Assembly: GCF_001983175.1 (NCBI RefSeq)
Contig: NZ_MNPW01000010.1
Location: 62,001-126,000 of the forward strand
Source: Pseudomonas cedrina subsp. cedrina
Lineage (GTDB): Bacteria > Pseudomonadota > Gammaproteobacteria > Pseudomonadales > Pseudomonadaceae
DNA: 64,000 nt
Direction of reading: 5' to 3'
Below are positions 54,167-63,845 of this stretch, piece by piece. The notes beneath the pieces are model-generated. The model searched no databases and was not told where the DNA came from. It was given only the letters and a program-made list of their open reading frames with translations. The stretch's first letter is position 1, and every line of letters begins with the position of its first letter. The translations under genes and the position numbers were made by a program.

Positions 54167-55870
54167 TTACTGCGCAGCAGGCCCCACTTCACGCAGCGGC
54201 TTGCCCCGCACCGGCGCATCGCCCGCCACGTAGTAGTCGGCGGTGCTGCGCGGCAGTGGCTTGCGGCCACGGATCTTGTCGGCGATTTTCTCGGCGATCA
54301 TGATCGTCGGCGCGTTCAGGTTGCCGGTGGTGATGATCGGCATGATCGAGGCATCCACCACGCGCAGGCCTTGCATGCCATGCACGCGGCCTTCGCCATC
54401 CACCACCGCCATCTCGTCGGTGCCCATCTTGCAGGAGCAGGACGGGTGGAACGCGGTTTCGGCGTGCTCGCGGATGAACTGGTCGAGCTGCTCATCGGTT
54501 TGCACTTCGATGCCGGGGCTGATTTCGCGGCCACGGTAAGGGTCCAGCGCAGGCTGCTGCATGATTTCACGGGTCAGGCGGATGCCGTCGCGGAACTCTT
54601 GCCAGTCCTGCTCGGTGGCCATGTAATTGAAGAGGATGCTCGGGTAGTCCCGTGGGTTCTTCGATTTCAACTGCACGCGGCCACGGCTCGGCGAACGCAT
54701 GGAGCCCATGTGCGCCTGGAAACCGTGTTCTTTCACACCGTTGCTGCCGTTGTAGTTAATCGCTACCGGCAGGAAGTGGTACTGGATGTTCGGCCATTCG
54801 AATTCCGGGCGCGAACGGATAAAACCGCCCGCTTCGAACTGGTTGCTGGCGCCGATGCCGGTGCCGTTGAACAGCCATTCGGCACCAATCGCAGGCTGGT
54901 TGTACCAGAGCAGCGAAGGGTATAGCGACACTGGTTGAGTGCACGCATATTGCAGGTACAGCTCAAGGTGATCCTGCAGGTTTTCACCGACGCCAGGCAG
55001 GTCGTGGACCACCGGGATGTCGAGGCTTTCCAGCAGTTTCGCCGGACCGACGCCGGAACGTTGCAGCAATTGCGGCGAGGCAATGGCGCCGCTGCACACC
55101 AGCACTTCTTTACGGGCGCGGGCTTCAACACGCTCCTCGGCGGCGCCGATCAGGTAACGCACGCCAACGGCACGCTTGCCTTCGAACAGTACTTTGTCGG
55201 TGAGGGCGTGGGTGACGATGGTCAGGGTAGAACGCTTTTTAGCCGTGTCCAGGTAACCGCGTGCGGTGCTGGCGCGACGGCCGTTCGGCGTGACGGTACG
55301 GTCCATCGGGCCGAAGCCTTCCTGCTGGTAACCGTTCAAATCTTCCGTGCGCGGGTAACCGGCTTGCACGCCGGCTTCGACCATGGCGTGGAACAGCGGG
55401 TTGTTGCCGGCCTTGGGCGTGGTCACGCTGACCGGGCCATCGCCGCCGTGCCAGTCGTTGGGGCCGATATCGCGGGTTTCGGCTTTACGGAAATACGGCA
55501 GGCAGTCCAGGTAGGTCCAGTCTTCCAGGCCCGGCAGTTTCGACCAGTTGTCGTAGTCCATGGCGTTGCCGCGGATGTAGCACATGCCGTTGATCAGCGA
55601 AGAACCGCCCAGGCCCTTGCCGCGACCACATTCCATGCGGCGGCCGTCCATGTGTGGCTCCGGATCGGTTTCGTAGGCCCAGTTGTAGCGGCGGCCTTGC
55701 AGCGGGAAGGCCAGGGCGGCCGGCATCTGGGTACGGAAGTCCAGGCGGTAGTCGGGGCCGCCGGCTTCCAGCAGCAAAACGGTGACGCCTTCGTCTTCGG
55801 TCAGACGGGTCGCCAGGGTGTTACCGGCAGAGCCGGCACCCACAATGATGTAATCGTATTCTTGGGACAT
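54167..55870 (-). CDS. betA: Choline dehydrogenase
   Basis: A 567-residue GMC-family flavoenzyme that oxidises choline to betaine aldehyde at the membrane. FAD motif IIVGAGSAGNTLATRL at the N terminus, GMC signatures GRGKGLGGSSLINGMCYIRG and SGAIASPQLLQRSGVG, and the catalytic His in AFHPSCSCKMG. Start at 55870 (MSQEYDYI) rather than three codons earlier. Last gene of betIBA; a REPIN separates it from betB. Confidence 0.97.
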   Translation of the reverse strand: MSQEYDYIIVGAGSAGNTLATRLTEDEGVTVLLLEAGGPDYRLDFRTQMPAALAFPLQGRRYNWAYETDPEPHMDGRRMECGRGKGLGGSSLINGMCYIRGNAMDYDNWSKLPGLEDWTYLDCLPYFRKAETRDIGPNDWHGGDGPVSVTTPKAGNNPLFHAMVEAGVQAGYPRTEDLNGYQQEGFGPMDRTVTPNGRRASTARGYLDTAKKRSTLTIVTHALTDKVLFEGKRAVGVRYLIGAAEERVEARARKEVLVCSGAIASPQLLQRSGVGPAKLLESLDIPVVHDLPGVGENLQDHLELYLQYACTQPVSLYPSLLWYNQPAIGAEWLFNGTGIGASNQFEAGGFIRSRPEFEWPNIQYHFLPVAINYNGSNGVKEHGFQAHMGSMRSPSRGRVQLKSKNPRDYPSILFNYMATEQDWQEFRDGIRLTREIMQQPALDPYRGREISPGIEVQTDEQLDQFIREHAETAFHPSCSCKMGTDEMAVVDGEGRVHGMQGLRVVDASIMPIITTGNLNAPTIMIAEKIADKIRGRKPLPRSTADYYVAGDAPVRGKPLREVGPAAQ

Positions 55871-55908
55871 TGAATGCACCCTCTTTGGATTGGGTCAGGT
55901 CGGGCCTC

Positions 55909-55975
55909 ATCGCGGGCAAGCCCGCTCCCACAGGGGAACGCATTCCAAATGTGGGAGCGGGCTTGCCTGCGATGG
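55909..55975. repeat. REPIN between betB and betA
   Basis: Inverted REP arms with loop GGGGAACGCATTCCAA, nearly identical to 54081-54146, including the preceding GGGCCTCATCGCGGG. Confidence 0.92.
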
Positions 55976-56004
55976 CGGCCTCGCAGGCACTACAAAACTC
56001 GGGG

Positions 56005-57477
56005 TTAGAACACCGAGGCGTAGTCGCCCAGCTCGACCTGTACCGATTTGATGCGGGTGAAGTTGTTCAGCGAGCTGATGCCGTTCTCACGGCCAACACC
56101 GGATTGCTTGTAGCCGCCGACCGGCATCTTGGCGTCGGACTCGCCCCAGGCGTTGATCCAGCAGATACCCGCTTCCAACTGATGAATCACGCGGTGGGCG
56201 CGGTTCAGGTCCTTGGTGACCAGGCCGGCCGCCAGGCCGAAGTCGGTGTCGTTGGCGCGGCGGATCACTTCTTCTTCGGTTTCATAGGTGAGGATGCTCA
56301 TCACCGGGCCGAAGATTTCTTCACGCACGATCACCATGTCATCGATGCAGTCGGTGAACACCGTCGGGGCCACGTAGGCGCCTTTGGCCAGTTCGCCGTC
56401 GGTCAGGCGGTCGCCGCCGCACAGCAGGCGCGCGCCTTGCTCTTTGCCTTTGGCGATGTAGCCCAGCACGCTTTCCATGTGGGCGAAGCTCACCAGCGGG
56501 CCGAAGTTGGTGGTGTCGTCTTGCGGGTCGCCCACACGGATGCGCGCAACACGTTCAAGGATCTTGGCTTCGAACGCCGCCTGCAGGTGCTTGGGCACGA
56601 ACACGCGAGTGCCGTTGGTGCAGACCTGGCCGGAGCTGTAGAAGTTGGCCATCATCGCTATGTCGGCCGCACGGTCCAGGTCGGCGTCTTCGAACACGAT
56701 CAGCGGCGACTTGCCGCCCAGTTCCATGGTCACTTCCTTGAGCGACGAGCTGGACGCGCTGGCCATGACTTTCTTGCCGGTGTCGGTGCCGCCGGTGAAC
56801 GAGACTTTCTCGATGCGCGGGTGCTCGGTCAGCCAGGTGCCGACTTCACGGCCGCTGCCGGTCAGTACGTTGAACACACCCGCTGGAACGCCGGCTTCGG
56901 TGTAGATCTCGGCCAGTTTCAGGGTGGTCAGCGAAGTGACTTCGCTCGGCTTGAAGATCATCGCGTTACCCGCGGCCAGGGCCGGTGCGGACTTCCACAG
57001 GGCGATCTGGATCGGGTAGTTCCACGCGCCGATACCGGCGACCACGCCCAGCGGCTCGCGGCGGGTGTAGACGAACGACGTGTCGCGCAGCGGGATCTGC
57101 TCGCCCTCAATGGCCGGCACCAGGCCTGCGTAATACTCCAGCACGTCAGCGCCGGTGACGATGTCGACGTACTTGGTTTCGGAGAAGGATTTACCGGTGT
57201 CCAGGGTTTCCAGGGCAGCCAGTTCGTCGTTGCGCTCACGCAGGATGTCGACGGCGCGACGCAGGATGCGCGAGCGCTCCATGGCGGTCATGGCGGCCCA
57301 GATTTTCTGGCCTTTCTCGGCGCTGGCCACGGCGCGCTCAACGTCTTCCTTCGTTGCGCGTTGCACTTGGGCGAGAACTTCACCGTTAGCCGGGTTGATG
57401 GCTTCGAAGGTGGCATCGCTGCCAGCGTCGCTGTAGCCGCCGTCAATGTAGAGTTTTTGCAGTTCGAAACGGGCCAT
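56005..57477 (-). CDS. betB: Betaine aldehyde dehydrogenase
   Basis: A 490-residue NAD(P)-dependent aldehyde dehydrogenase that makes glycine betaine. Catalytic Glu in MELGGKSPLIVFED and catalytic Cys in SSGQVCTNGTRVFV are present; cofactor loop FTGGTDTGKKVM. GAGGAC lies 6 bp before the ATG. It follows betI by 61 bp on the same strand. Confidence 0.97.
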   Translation of the reverse strand: MARFELQKLYIDGGYSDAGSDATFEAINPANGEVLAQVQRATKEDVERAVASAEKGQKIWAAMTAMERSRILRRAVDILRERNDELAALETLDTGKSFSETKYVDIVTGADVLEYYAGLVPAIEGEQIPLRDTSFVYTRREPLGVVAGIGAWNYPIQIALWKSAPALAAGNAMIFKPSEVTSLTTLKLAEIYTEAGVPAGVFNVLTGSGREVGTWLTEHPRIEKVSFTGGTDTGKKVMASASSSSLKEVTMELGGKSPLIVFEDADLDRAADIAMMANFYSSGQVCTNGTRVFVPKHLQAAFEAKILERVARIRVGDPQDDTTNFGPLVSFAHMESVLGYIAKGKEQGARLLCGGDRLTDGELAKGAYVAPTVFTDCIDDMVIVREEIFGPVMSILTYETEEEVIRRANDTDFGLAAGLVTKDLNRAHRVIHQLEAGICWINAWGESDAKMPVGGYKQSGVGRENGISSLNNFTRIKSVQVELGDYASVF

Positions 57478-57538
57478 AAAGTCCTCGCAAGTGCATAAGT
57501 GGTTGGCGCGGTTCGGGAGTTGAGCGGTTATCGGTGCT

Positions 57539-58132
57539 CTAACTCACCTGCTTGGCCAATTGGAAATCCATGTATTCGTGCGCAATGCGTTGCGCCTGCT
57601 CCGTGTCGAAAGCGTCTCCCGACAGGGCACCGCGCAACCACAAACCGTCGATCAGGGCCGCCAGCCCTCGGGCCGCGCTGCGTGCTTCGGGCAATGGCAG
57701 CGCACGGCGGAACTGGCAGCACAGGTTGGAATACAGACGCTGATCGTTGATCCGCTGCAACCTGTGCAAAGACGGGTGGTGCATGCTGGAGGCCCAGAAG
57801 GCCAACCAGGTTTTCATTGCCGGGCCGTTGACCTGGCTGGCGTCGAAGTTGCCGGCGACGATCACCTGGAGGTGGGCGCGCGGGCTGTCATCCTTCAACG
57901 CTTGCCGACGGGCGTGGATGTTTTCCATCAGCACGCTCATCAAGTACTGCATCGTCGCCGCGATCAGGCCGTTCTTGTCCCGAAAGTAGTGACTGATGAT
58001 GCCGTTCGAGACGCCGGCCAAACGGGCGATCAGCGCAATGCTGGCATCTCCCATTCCGACTTGATCGATGGCCGTCATCGTGGCTTCGATCAATTGCTGG
58101 CGGCGTATGGGTTGCATACCGACCTTGGGCAT
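57539..58132 (-). CDS. betI: TetR-family repressor BetI
   Basis: A 197-residue TetR regulator with N-terminal HTH (IALIARLAGVSNGIISHYFRDKNGLIAATM) and a ligand domain. It represses the bet genes and releases on choline. AGGAGAG precedes the ATG at 58132. First gene of betIBA. Its own operator palindrome lies 70 bp upstream, between betI and betT, so both transcripts can be controlled from one site. Confidence 0.96.
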   Translation of the reverse strand: MPKVGMQPIRRQQLIEATMTAIDQVGMGDASIALIARLAGVSNGIISHYFRDKNGLIAATMQYLMSVLMENIHARRQALKDDSPRAHLQVIVAGNFDASQVNGPAMKTWLAFWASSMHHPSLHRLQRINDQRLYSNLCCQFRRALPLPEARSAARGLAALIDGLWLRGALSGDAFDTEQAQRIAHEYMDFQLAKQVS

Positions 58133-58201
58133 GTAGCACCTCTCCTTAGGCCTGCCGACGGGCGATCACGTCCATCGGCTTGAAGGCCAGTCTATTTTGT
58201 T

Positions 58202-58221
58202 TTGATTGAACGTTCAATCAA
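58202..58221. promoter_or_regulatory. BetI operator
   Basis: Perfect 20-bp palindrome made of TTGATTGAAC and its complement GTTCAATCAA, in the betI-betT gap. The core ATTGAACGTTCAAT is the known BetI-type site. Confidence 0.9.
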
Positions 58222-58464
58222 CAAAGAATAAGCTCTGCGACAAATGGTCGCTGCCTACAGATATTTCCTACCTGAGAGCCGCGACCGCTGACACCTGCGA
58301 AAACCCCTGAAACAGGCCGTATCAGGGCCTGGGCACCGCTTCGGCGAGGCCAGGGATTTTCGGGGTGTCTTTATAACACCCGTCCGTCGACTGCCGAAAA
58401 ATCGATGTCCTGGGTTAACCGTTGCCTTGTGTTTCTCTCTCGCACTGCCCGGAGCATCTGCGCC

Positions 58465-60456
58465 ATGAGTTCTGCCTCTCTTATAAAGACCCCGCCAGAA
58501 AAGGTACGGGTCAACGGTTGGGTGTTCTACACCTCCACCGCATTGATTCTGTTGTTGACCGCCATCCTGATCATCGCCCCGCAGGAGGCCGGGCGCATGC
58601 TCGGCGTCGCCCAGGCCTGGCTGTCGAAAAGCTTCGGCTGGTACTACATGGTGGTCATCGCCGCCTACCTCGTCTTCGTGGTCGGCCTGGCGTTTTCGTC
58701 CTACGGCAAATTGAAACTGGGCAGCAAGGACGACACCCCGGACTTCAGCTACGGCGCCTGGGCCGGGATGCTGTTCTCGTCGGGCATCGGCATTTCGCTG
58801 CTGTACTTCGGCGCCTCCGAGCCCCTGGACCACTACTTCAACCCGCCCGAAGGCGCGGCCGCCAGCAATGGCGCCGCACGCCAGGCGCTGCAGTTGACCT
58901 TCCTGCATTGGGGCCTGCATGGCTGGGCGATCTATGCCCTGGTCGGCCTGGCCGTGGCGTACTTTGCGTACCGCCATAACCAGCCGCTGGCCTTGCGTTC
59001 GGCGCTGTACCCGCTGGTGGGCGAGCGTTGGGTGAAAGGCGCGGCCGGCCATGCGGTGGATGGCTTCGGTATGTTCGTGACCCTGCTGGGCCTGGTGACC
59101 AACCTGGGGATCGGCTCGATGCAGGTCTCGTCCGGGCTGGAAAACCTGTTCGGCATGCAGCACAGCAACACCAACCTGCTGATCGTGATCATCGTGATGA
59201 GCACCGTGGCGACCATCGCGGCGGTGTCGGGCGTGGAGAACGGCATCCGCCGCCTGTCCAACCTCAACATTGTGCTGTTCAGCGGCTTGCTGATCTTCGT
59301 TCTGCTGTTCGGCCCGACCCTGCATTTGCTCAACGGCCTGGTGCAGAACACCGGTGACTACCTCAATGGCATCATCCTGAAAACCTTCGACCTCTATGTG
59401 TACGAAGGCGACGCCGACAAGACCGAGCGCTGGATGGGCCTGTGGACCCTGTTCTACTGGGCCTGGTGGATTTCCTGGGCGCCCTTCGTGGGCATGTTCA
59501 TCGCGCGTATTTCCCGTGGGCGGACCGTGCGCGAACTGGTGGCGGGCGTGTTGCTGATCCCGCTGGGCTTTACCCTGGCGTGGCTGTCGATTTTCGGTAA
59601 CTCGGCCCTGGACCTGGTGTTGAACCACGGCGCGGTGGAGCTGGGCAAGACCGCCCTGGAACAGCCGTCCATGGCCATCTACCAACTGCTGGAATATTAC
59701 CCAGCGTCGAAAATCGTCATTGGCGTGTCGATCTTCGTGGGCTTCGTGCTGTTCCTGACGCCTGCGGATTCCGGCGCAGTGATGATGGCCAACCTTTCCT
59801 GCAAAGGCGGCAACGTGGACGAAGATGCCCCGCATTGGCTGCGGATCTTCTGGTCGGCAGTGATTACCCTGGTGACCATCGGCTTGCTGTTCGCCGGTAA
59901 CTTCGAAGCCATGCAGACCATGGTGGTGCTGGCGGGGCTGCCATTCTCGGTAGTGCTGGTGCTGTTTATGTTCGGTTTGCACAAGGCGATGCGCCAGGAC
60001 ATGGCGATCGAACAGGAGCAGGCGCAATTGGCTGAGCGCGGCCGCCGTGGTTTCAGCGAGCGCTTGACCGCGCTGGACCTGCAACCGAGCCAGGGCACCG
60101 TGCAGCGTTTCATGGACAAGCACGTCACGCCGGCGCTGGAAGAAGCCGCGTCTGCGTTGCGTGAGCAGGGGTTGCACGTGCAGACCTTGCTCGGCAAATC
60201 CAAGCGCTGCATCGGTGTACGGATCGAGAGGGAGGAGGGTAACCCGTTTGTCTACGAAGTGAGCCTGGATGCCTACTCGTCGGCGCCGAGCGACCTGCCC
60301 GAAGAAGAACGTACGCGCTACTACCGTGCCGAGGTCTACCTGCACAACGGTGCTCAGGAATACGACCTGATGGGCTTCACTCAGGAGCAGATCACGCGGG
60401 ATGTGCTCGATCAGTTTGAAAGCCATCGGCAGCTCCTTGGCCGGGTTTATAGCTAG
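58465..60456 (+). CDS. betT: High-affinity choline transporter, BCCT family
   Basis: A 663-residue BCCT carrier with 12 membrane segments and a cytosolic C-terminal domain of about 150 residues, which in BetT senses osmotic stress. Signature WTLFYWAWWISWAPFVGMFIARISRGRT and the glycine-rich GMLFSSGIGISLLYFG are intact. GGAG lies 9 bp before the ATG at 58465. Divergent from betI across the BetI operator. An inverted repeat GGGTGT/ACACCC at 58363-58381 overlaps a TATAAC box and may be the promoter. Confidence 0.95.
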   Translation: MSSASLIKTPPEKVRVNGWVFYTSTALILLLTAILIIAPQEAGRMLGVAQAWLSKSFGWYYMVVIAAYLVFVVGLAFSSYGKLKLGSKDDTPDFSYGAWAGMLFSSGIGISLLYFGASEPLDHYFNPPEGAAASNGAARQALQLTFLHWGLHGWAIYALVGLAVAYFAYRHNQPLALRSALYPLVGERWVKGAAGHAVDGFGMFVTLLGLVTNLGIGSMQVSSGLENLFGMQHSNTNLLIVIIVMSTVATIAAVSGVENGIRRLSNLNIVLFSGLLIFVLLFGPTLHLLNGLVQNTGDYLNGIILKTFDLYVYEGDADKTERWMGLWTLFYWAWWISWAPFVGMFIARISRGRTVRELVAGVLLIPLGFTLAWLSIFGNSALDLVLNHGAVELGKTALEQPSMAIYQLLEYYPASKIVIGVSIFVGFVLFLTPADSGAVMMANLSCKGGNVDEDAPHWLRIFWSAVITLVTIGLLFAGNFEAMQTMVVLAGLPFSVVLVLFMFGLHKAMRQDMAIEQEQAQLAERGRRGFSERLTALDLQPSQGTVQRFMDKHVTPALEEAASALREQGLHVQTLLGKSKRCIGVRIEREEGNPFVYEVSLDAYSSAPSDLPEEERTRYYRAEVYLHNGAQEYDLMGFTQEQITRDVLDQFESHRQLLGRVYS

Positions 60457-60464
60457 TCACTTCA

Positions 60465-60577
60465 GATCGTTCCCACGCTCCGCGTGGGAACGCATCCTGT
60501 GACGCTCCGCGTCAGGACTTCACAGCGGACGCGGAGCGTCCAAGGCGGCATTCCCACGCGGAGCGTGGGAACGATCA
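60465..60577. repeat. Four-hairpin palindromic element
   Basis: GATCGTTCCCACGC-TCC-GCGTGGGAACGC, then GACGCTCCGCGTC, then GGACGCGGAGCGTCC, then the inverted first hairpin ending GGGAACGATC. The whole element is a palindrome built of four smaller ones, between the convergent betT and cbcV genes. A half version occurs at 6952-7003. Confidence 0.88.
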
Positions 60578-60586
60578 AGTGTTGTA

Positions 60587-61765
60587 TCAGCCCAGGTTCT
60601 TGCCTAGCAAGGCATGGTACAGCTCGCTGTCCCCCAGGATTCCCACCACCTGGTTGTTGTCATGCAACACCAGCTTGTTGCCGGTCTGGTAGCGGATCTG
60701 CAACGCATCGCGCATGCCGATATTGGAGTCCACCAGCGTCGGCACCCGGCCCAGACCTTCCACCGCTTGCCCCGGTGCCCAGTTCTGCAGGTTCATCGCC
60801 ACGCCGTTCTGGCGTGCGCCCTTGATGGTGTTGCCTTCGGCCAGGTCCAGCCACGAATCGCCGCCCGGGTCCAGGCACACCGAGCCGTTCACGCGCGTGC
60901 AGTTGTCCAGGGTTCGCATCAGGCTGCGGCCGCACAGTACGTTCAGCGGGTTGGTATGGGCGACGAAGGTGCGCACATAGTCGTCCGCCGGGTTCAGCAC
61001 GATTTCTTCCGGCACGCTGTACTGGATGATCTTGCCGTCTTTCATGATCGCGATACGGCTGCCGAGTTTCAGCGCCTCATCGAGGTCATGGCTCACGAAC
61101 ACGATGGTCTTGCTCAGCTTGCGCTGCAGCTCCAGCAGTTCATCCTGCAGGCCCTGGCGAATCAGCGGGTCAAGGGCGGAGAAGGGTTCGTCCATCAGCA
61201 GGATGTCGGCGTCCATCGCCAGCGCGCGGGCCAGGCCGACGCGCTGCTGCATGCCGCCGGAGAGTTCGTCCGGCTTCTTGTTGCGCCATTGGGTCAGGCC
61301 CACCAGCTCGAGCTTTTCATCCACCAGCTTGCGCCGGTCTTTTTCCGGGCGGCCCTGCATTTCCAGGCCAAAGCTGATGTTTTCGCGCACCGTCAGCCAA
61401 GGCATCAGGGCAAACTTCTGGAACACCATGGCGATACGCTTGGTGCGCATCATTTTCAGCTCGGCCGGCGTGCAGGACGCGATGTCGATCTGGCGGCCTT
61501 CATGCTCCACGAACAACTGGCCACGGCTGACGGTATTGAGGCCGTTGATGCAGCGCAGCAAGCTGGATTTGCCGGAGCCCGAGAGGCCCATCAGCACGCA
61601 GATCTCGCCTTTCTCGACGTCCAGGCTGGCTTTTTCCACACCGACGATCTGGCCGGTCTTTTTCAGGATTTCATTGCGGCTCATGCCCTGGTCCAGCAGC
61701 TTGAGCGCTTCGCGTGGGTCTTTGGAGAAGATCACGTCGACATTGTCGAATCGGATAATGCTCAT
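60587..61765 (-). CDS. cbcV: Choline ABC transporter, ATP-binding protein
   Basis: A 392-residue ATPase of the ProV/OpuA type. Walker A GLSGSGKSS, signature LSGGMQQRVGLARA, Walker B ILLMDEPFSALDP, and a C-terminal CBS-like part (about residues 290-390: PTLVDSNIGMRDALQIRYQTG). It drives uptake of choline and related quaternary amines. ATG overlaps the cbcW stop (ATGA), so translation is coupled. Name from synteny with betT in P. aeruginosa. Confidence 0.93.
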   Translation of the reverse strand: MSIIRFDNVDVIFSKDPREALKLLDQGMSRNEILKKTGQIVGVEKASLDVEKGEICVLMGLSGSGKSSLLRCINGLNTVSRGQLFVEHEGRQIDIASCTPAELKMMRTKRIAMVFQKFALMPWLTVRENISFGLEMQGRPEKDRRKLVDEKLELVGLTQWRNKKPDELSGGMQQRVGLARALAMDADILLMDEPFSALDPLIRQGLQDELLELQRKLSKTIVFVSHDLDEALKLGSRIAIMKDGKIIQYSVPEEIVLNPADDYVRTFVAHTNPLNVLCGRSLMRTLDNCTRVNGSVCLDPGGDSWLDLAEGNTIKGARQNGVAMNLQNWAPGQAVEGLGRVPTLVDSNIGMRDALQIRYQTGNKLVLHDNNQVVGILGDSELYHALLGKNLG

Positions 61766-62607
61766 GCATCACCCCCTACTTTAGCGTCGGGTTGTTTGCA
61801 GATGCGGTCGAGCATGATGGCCAGCAGCACGATCGCCAGGCCGGCTTCAAAGCCCAGGGCGATGTCGGCGGTGTTGAGTGCGTTGACCACCGGTTTGCCG
61901 AGGCCGTCCGCGCCCACCAGGGCCGCGATCACCACCATCGACAACGACAGCATGATGCATTGGGTAATGCCGGCGGCAATGCTCGGCATGGCGTGAGGCA
62001 GTTCAATGCGCGAGAGCAACTGACGGCGCGAGCAGCCAAAGGCCTTGCCGGCGTCCATCAACTCTTGCGGAACATCGCGGATACCCAGGTAGGTCAGGCG
62101 GATCGGCGCGGCAATCGCGAACACCACCGTGGAAATCAGCCCGGGCACCACACCCAGCCCGAAGAGGGTCAGGGTAGGGATGAGGTAGACGAAGGTCGGT
62201 ACGGTCTGCATCAGGTCGAGCACCGGCCGCATCATGGTGTAGAACATCGGTTTGTGCGCGGCAACAATGCCCAGCGGCACGCCGATGACCACGCAGACCA
62301 GGGTGGCGAACAGCACCTGCGCCAGGGTCTCCATGGTTTCCTGCCAGTACCCGAGGTTAAGGATGAGCAGGAAGGAGGCGATGACAAAAACAGTCAGTCC
62401 CCATTTACGTTGGATGAAGTGAGCCAGCAGCGCAATCAGACCGATCAATGCCAGCGGATTGAACCAGGTCAGCGCAAACGTCACGCCGTGGATCATCGTT
62501 TCCAGTGTCGATGCGATTGCATCGAAGTAGTTGGCACCGTTCTGGGTCAACCATTCGACGAAGGCAGCGATGTACTGGCCTAGTGGGATTTTCTGTTCAG
62601 TCAGCAT
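61762..62607 (-). CDS. cbcW: Choline ABC transporter, permease
   Basis: A 281-residue permease with about six membrane segments. The EAA loop that contacts the ATPase is DVPQELMDAGKAFGCSRRQLLSRIELPHAMP. I prefer the ATG at 62607 (MLTEQKIPLG); an ATG six codons earlier is possible and neither has a strong site. Middle gene of cbcXWV: 69 bp after cbcX, 4-bp overlap with cbcV. Confidence 0.92.
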   Translation of the reverse strand: MLTEQKIPLGQYIAAFVEWLTQNGANYFDAIASTLETMIHGVTFALTWFNPLALIGLIALLAHFIQRKWGLTVFVIASFLLILNLGYWQETMETLAQVLFATLVCVVIGVPLGIVAAHKPMFYTMMRPVLDLMQTVPTFVYLIPTLTLFGLGVVPGLISTVVFAIAAPIRLTYLGIRDVPQELMDAGKAFGCSRRQLLSRIELPHAMPSIAAGITQCIMLSLSMVVIAALVGADGLGKPVVNALNTADIALGFEAGLAIVLLAIMLDRICKQPDAKVGGDA

Positions 62608-62676
62608 GGTAGTGAATGTCCACATGCGAAGGGGAATACATCCCGGGGCAGCGCACCGCCCCGGGGTCAGCGGGGT

Positions 62677-63624
62677 TTACTTGGCGAGGTAAGCCTTGAC
62701 GGCTTCCAGGCCTGGTTTGCCATCGACGGTGGTGACACCGGCGAGCCAGGTGTCGAGCACTTGCGGGTTCTTCTTCAGCCACGCCTTGGCGGCGGCGTCG
62801 GGTTTCATCTTGTCGTCCAGCACATTACCCATCAGGGTGCTTTCCATGTTCAGGGTGAACGACAGGTTCTTCAGCAGTTGGCCAACGTTGCTGCATTCCT
62901 GGGTATAGCCCTTGCGGGTGTTGGTGTAGATGGTGGCCTGGCCGTAGTTGGGGCCGAACGAATCGTCACCCCCGGTCAGGTATTTCATCTTGAAGCGGGT
63001 GTTCATCGGGTGCGGTTCCCAGCCGAGGAACACGATGGCCTGGTCGCGCTTGGTGGCGCGCTCGACCTGGGAAAGCATGCCGGCTTCGCTGGACTCGACC
63101 ACTTTGAAACCAGCGGTCTTGAGGCCGAAGGCGTCTTTGTCGATCAGCGTCTGGATGGTGCGGTTGCCATCGTTGCCCGGTTCGATGCCGTAGATCTTGC
63201 CGCCCAGCTCATCCTTGAATTTGGCGATGTCGGCGAAGTCCTTCAAGCCTTTGTCGTACAGCGCCTGCGGGACCGCCAGGGTGTATTTGGCGTTCTCCAG
63301 GTTGGCGCGCACGGTTTCCACGGTGCCGGCATCACGGTACTGCTTGATGTCGTTTTCCATGGTCGGCATCCAGTTGCCGAGGAAGACGTCCATGTTCTTG
63401 CCGTCGGCCAGCGACTTGTAGGTCACCGGTACCGAAATCATCGTGGTGCGCGGCTTGTAGCCCAGGCCCTTGAGGACTTCGCTGGTGGTCGCGGTAGTGA
63501 CGGTGATGTCGGTCCAGCCGACATCGGAGAAGTTGACGGTCTTGCACTGTTCCGGTTCTGCGGCGTGCGCCATGACTGGCAGACTCAGCATGGCGGCCAA
63601 CAACAACGAGGGTGAACCTTTCAT
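62677..63624 (-). CDS. cbcX: Choline ABC transporter, periplasmic binding protein
   Basis: A 315-residue OpuAC-type binding protein with signal peptide 1-21 (ending MAHA-AEPEQ). The mature part has aromatic residues that can box a quaternary amine (SDVGWTDITVTTATTS, GNWMPTMEN, FLGWEPHPMN). AGGAG lies 8 bp before the ATG at 63624. First gene of cbcXWV. Direct repeats 150 bp upstream may bind the AraC-type activator GbdR known to control this operon in P. aeruginosa. Confidence 0.93.
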   Translation of the reverse strand: MKGSPSLLLAAMLSLPVMAHAAEPEQCKTVNFSDVGWTDITVTTATTSEVLKGLGYKPRTTMISVPVTYKSLADGKNMDVFLGNWMPTMENDIKQYRDAGTVETVRANLENAKYTLAVPQALYDKGLKDFADIAKFKDELGGKIYGIEPGNDGNRTIQTLIDKDAFGLKTAGFKVVESSEAGMLSQVERATKRDQAIVFLGWEPHPMNTRFKMKYLTGGDDSFGPNYGQATIYTNTRKGYTQECSNVGQLLKNLSFTLNMESTLMGNVLDDKMKPDAAAKAWLKKNPQVLDTWLAGVTTVDGKPGLEAVKAYLAK

Positions 63625-63773
63625 CGGGGTAGACTCCTGTGTTTTTTCTGGCGGCCTTCGCCGCGCTTTATAAGGGTTGCGGTTGGAGCGTGCGAGGAAG
63701 CGAATGGCACGGTGCCTTGCAAACGAGTCGAGACTGATCATGTACCAGTGAAAATCTGACGCCTACAGGGGGC

Positions 63774-63806
63774 GTCGTATCCAGTACAGGGATGGTCGTA
63801 TCCAGT
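63774..63806. promoter_or_regulatory. Direct repeat upstream of cbcX
   Basis: GTCGTATCCAGT occurs twice (63774-63785 and 63795-63806), exactly 21 bp apart, two helical turns, on one face of the helix. This is the usual shape of an AraC-family activator site. Confidence 0.5.
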
Positions 63807-63845
63807 GTCGGTGACGTCGCTTACAGATTTTTCCTCAGGCAAAAC

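Noticed and set aside
55870..57498. A 542-codon frame opposite betB
   Set aside because: Same reason; betB itself has catalytic residues and a good start.
58255..60426. A 723-codon frame opposite betT
   Set aside because: Antisense shadow with His/Gln/Arg-rich composition typical of reversed pseudomonad genes.
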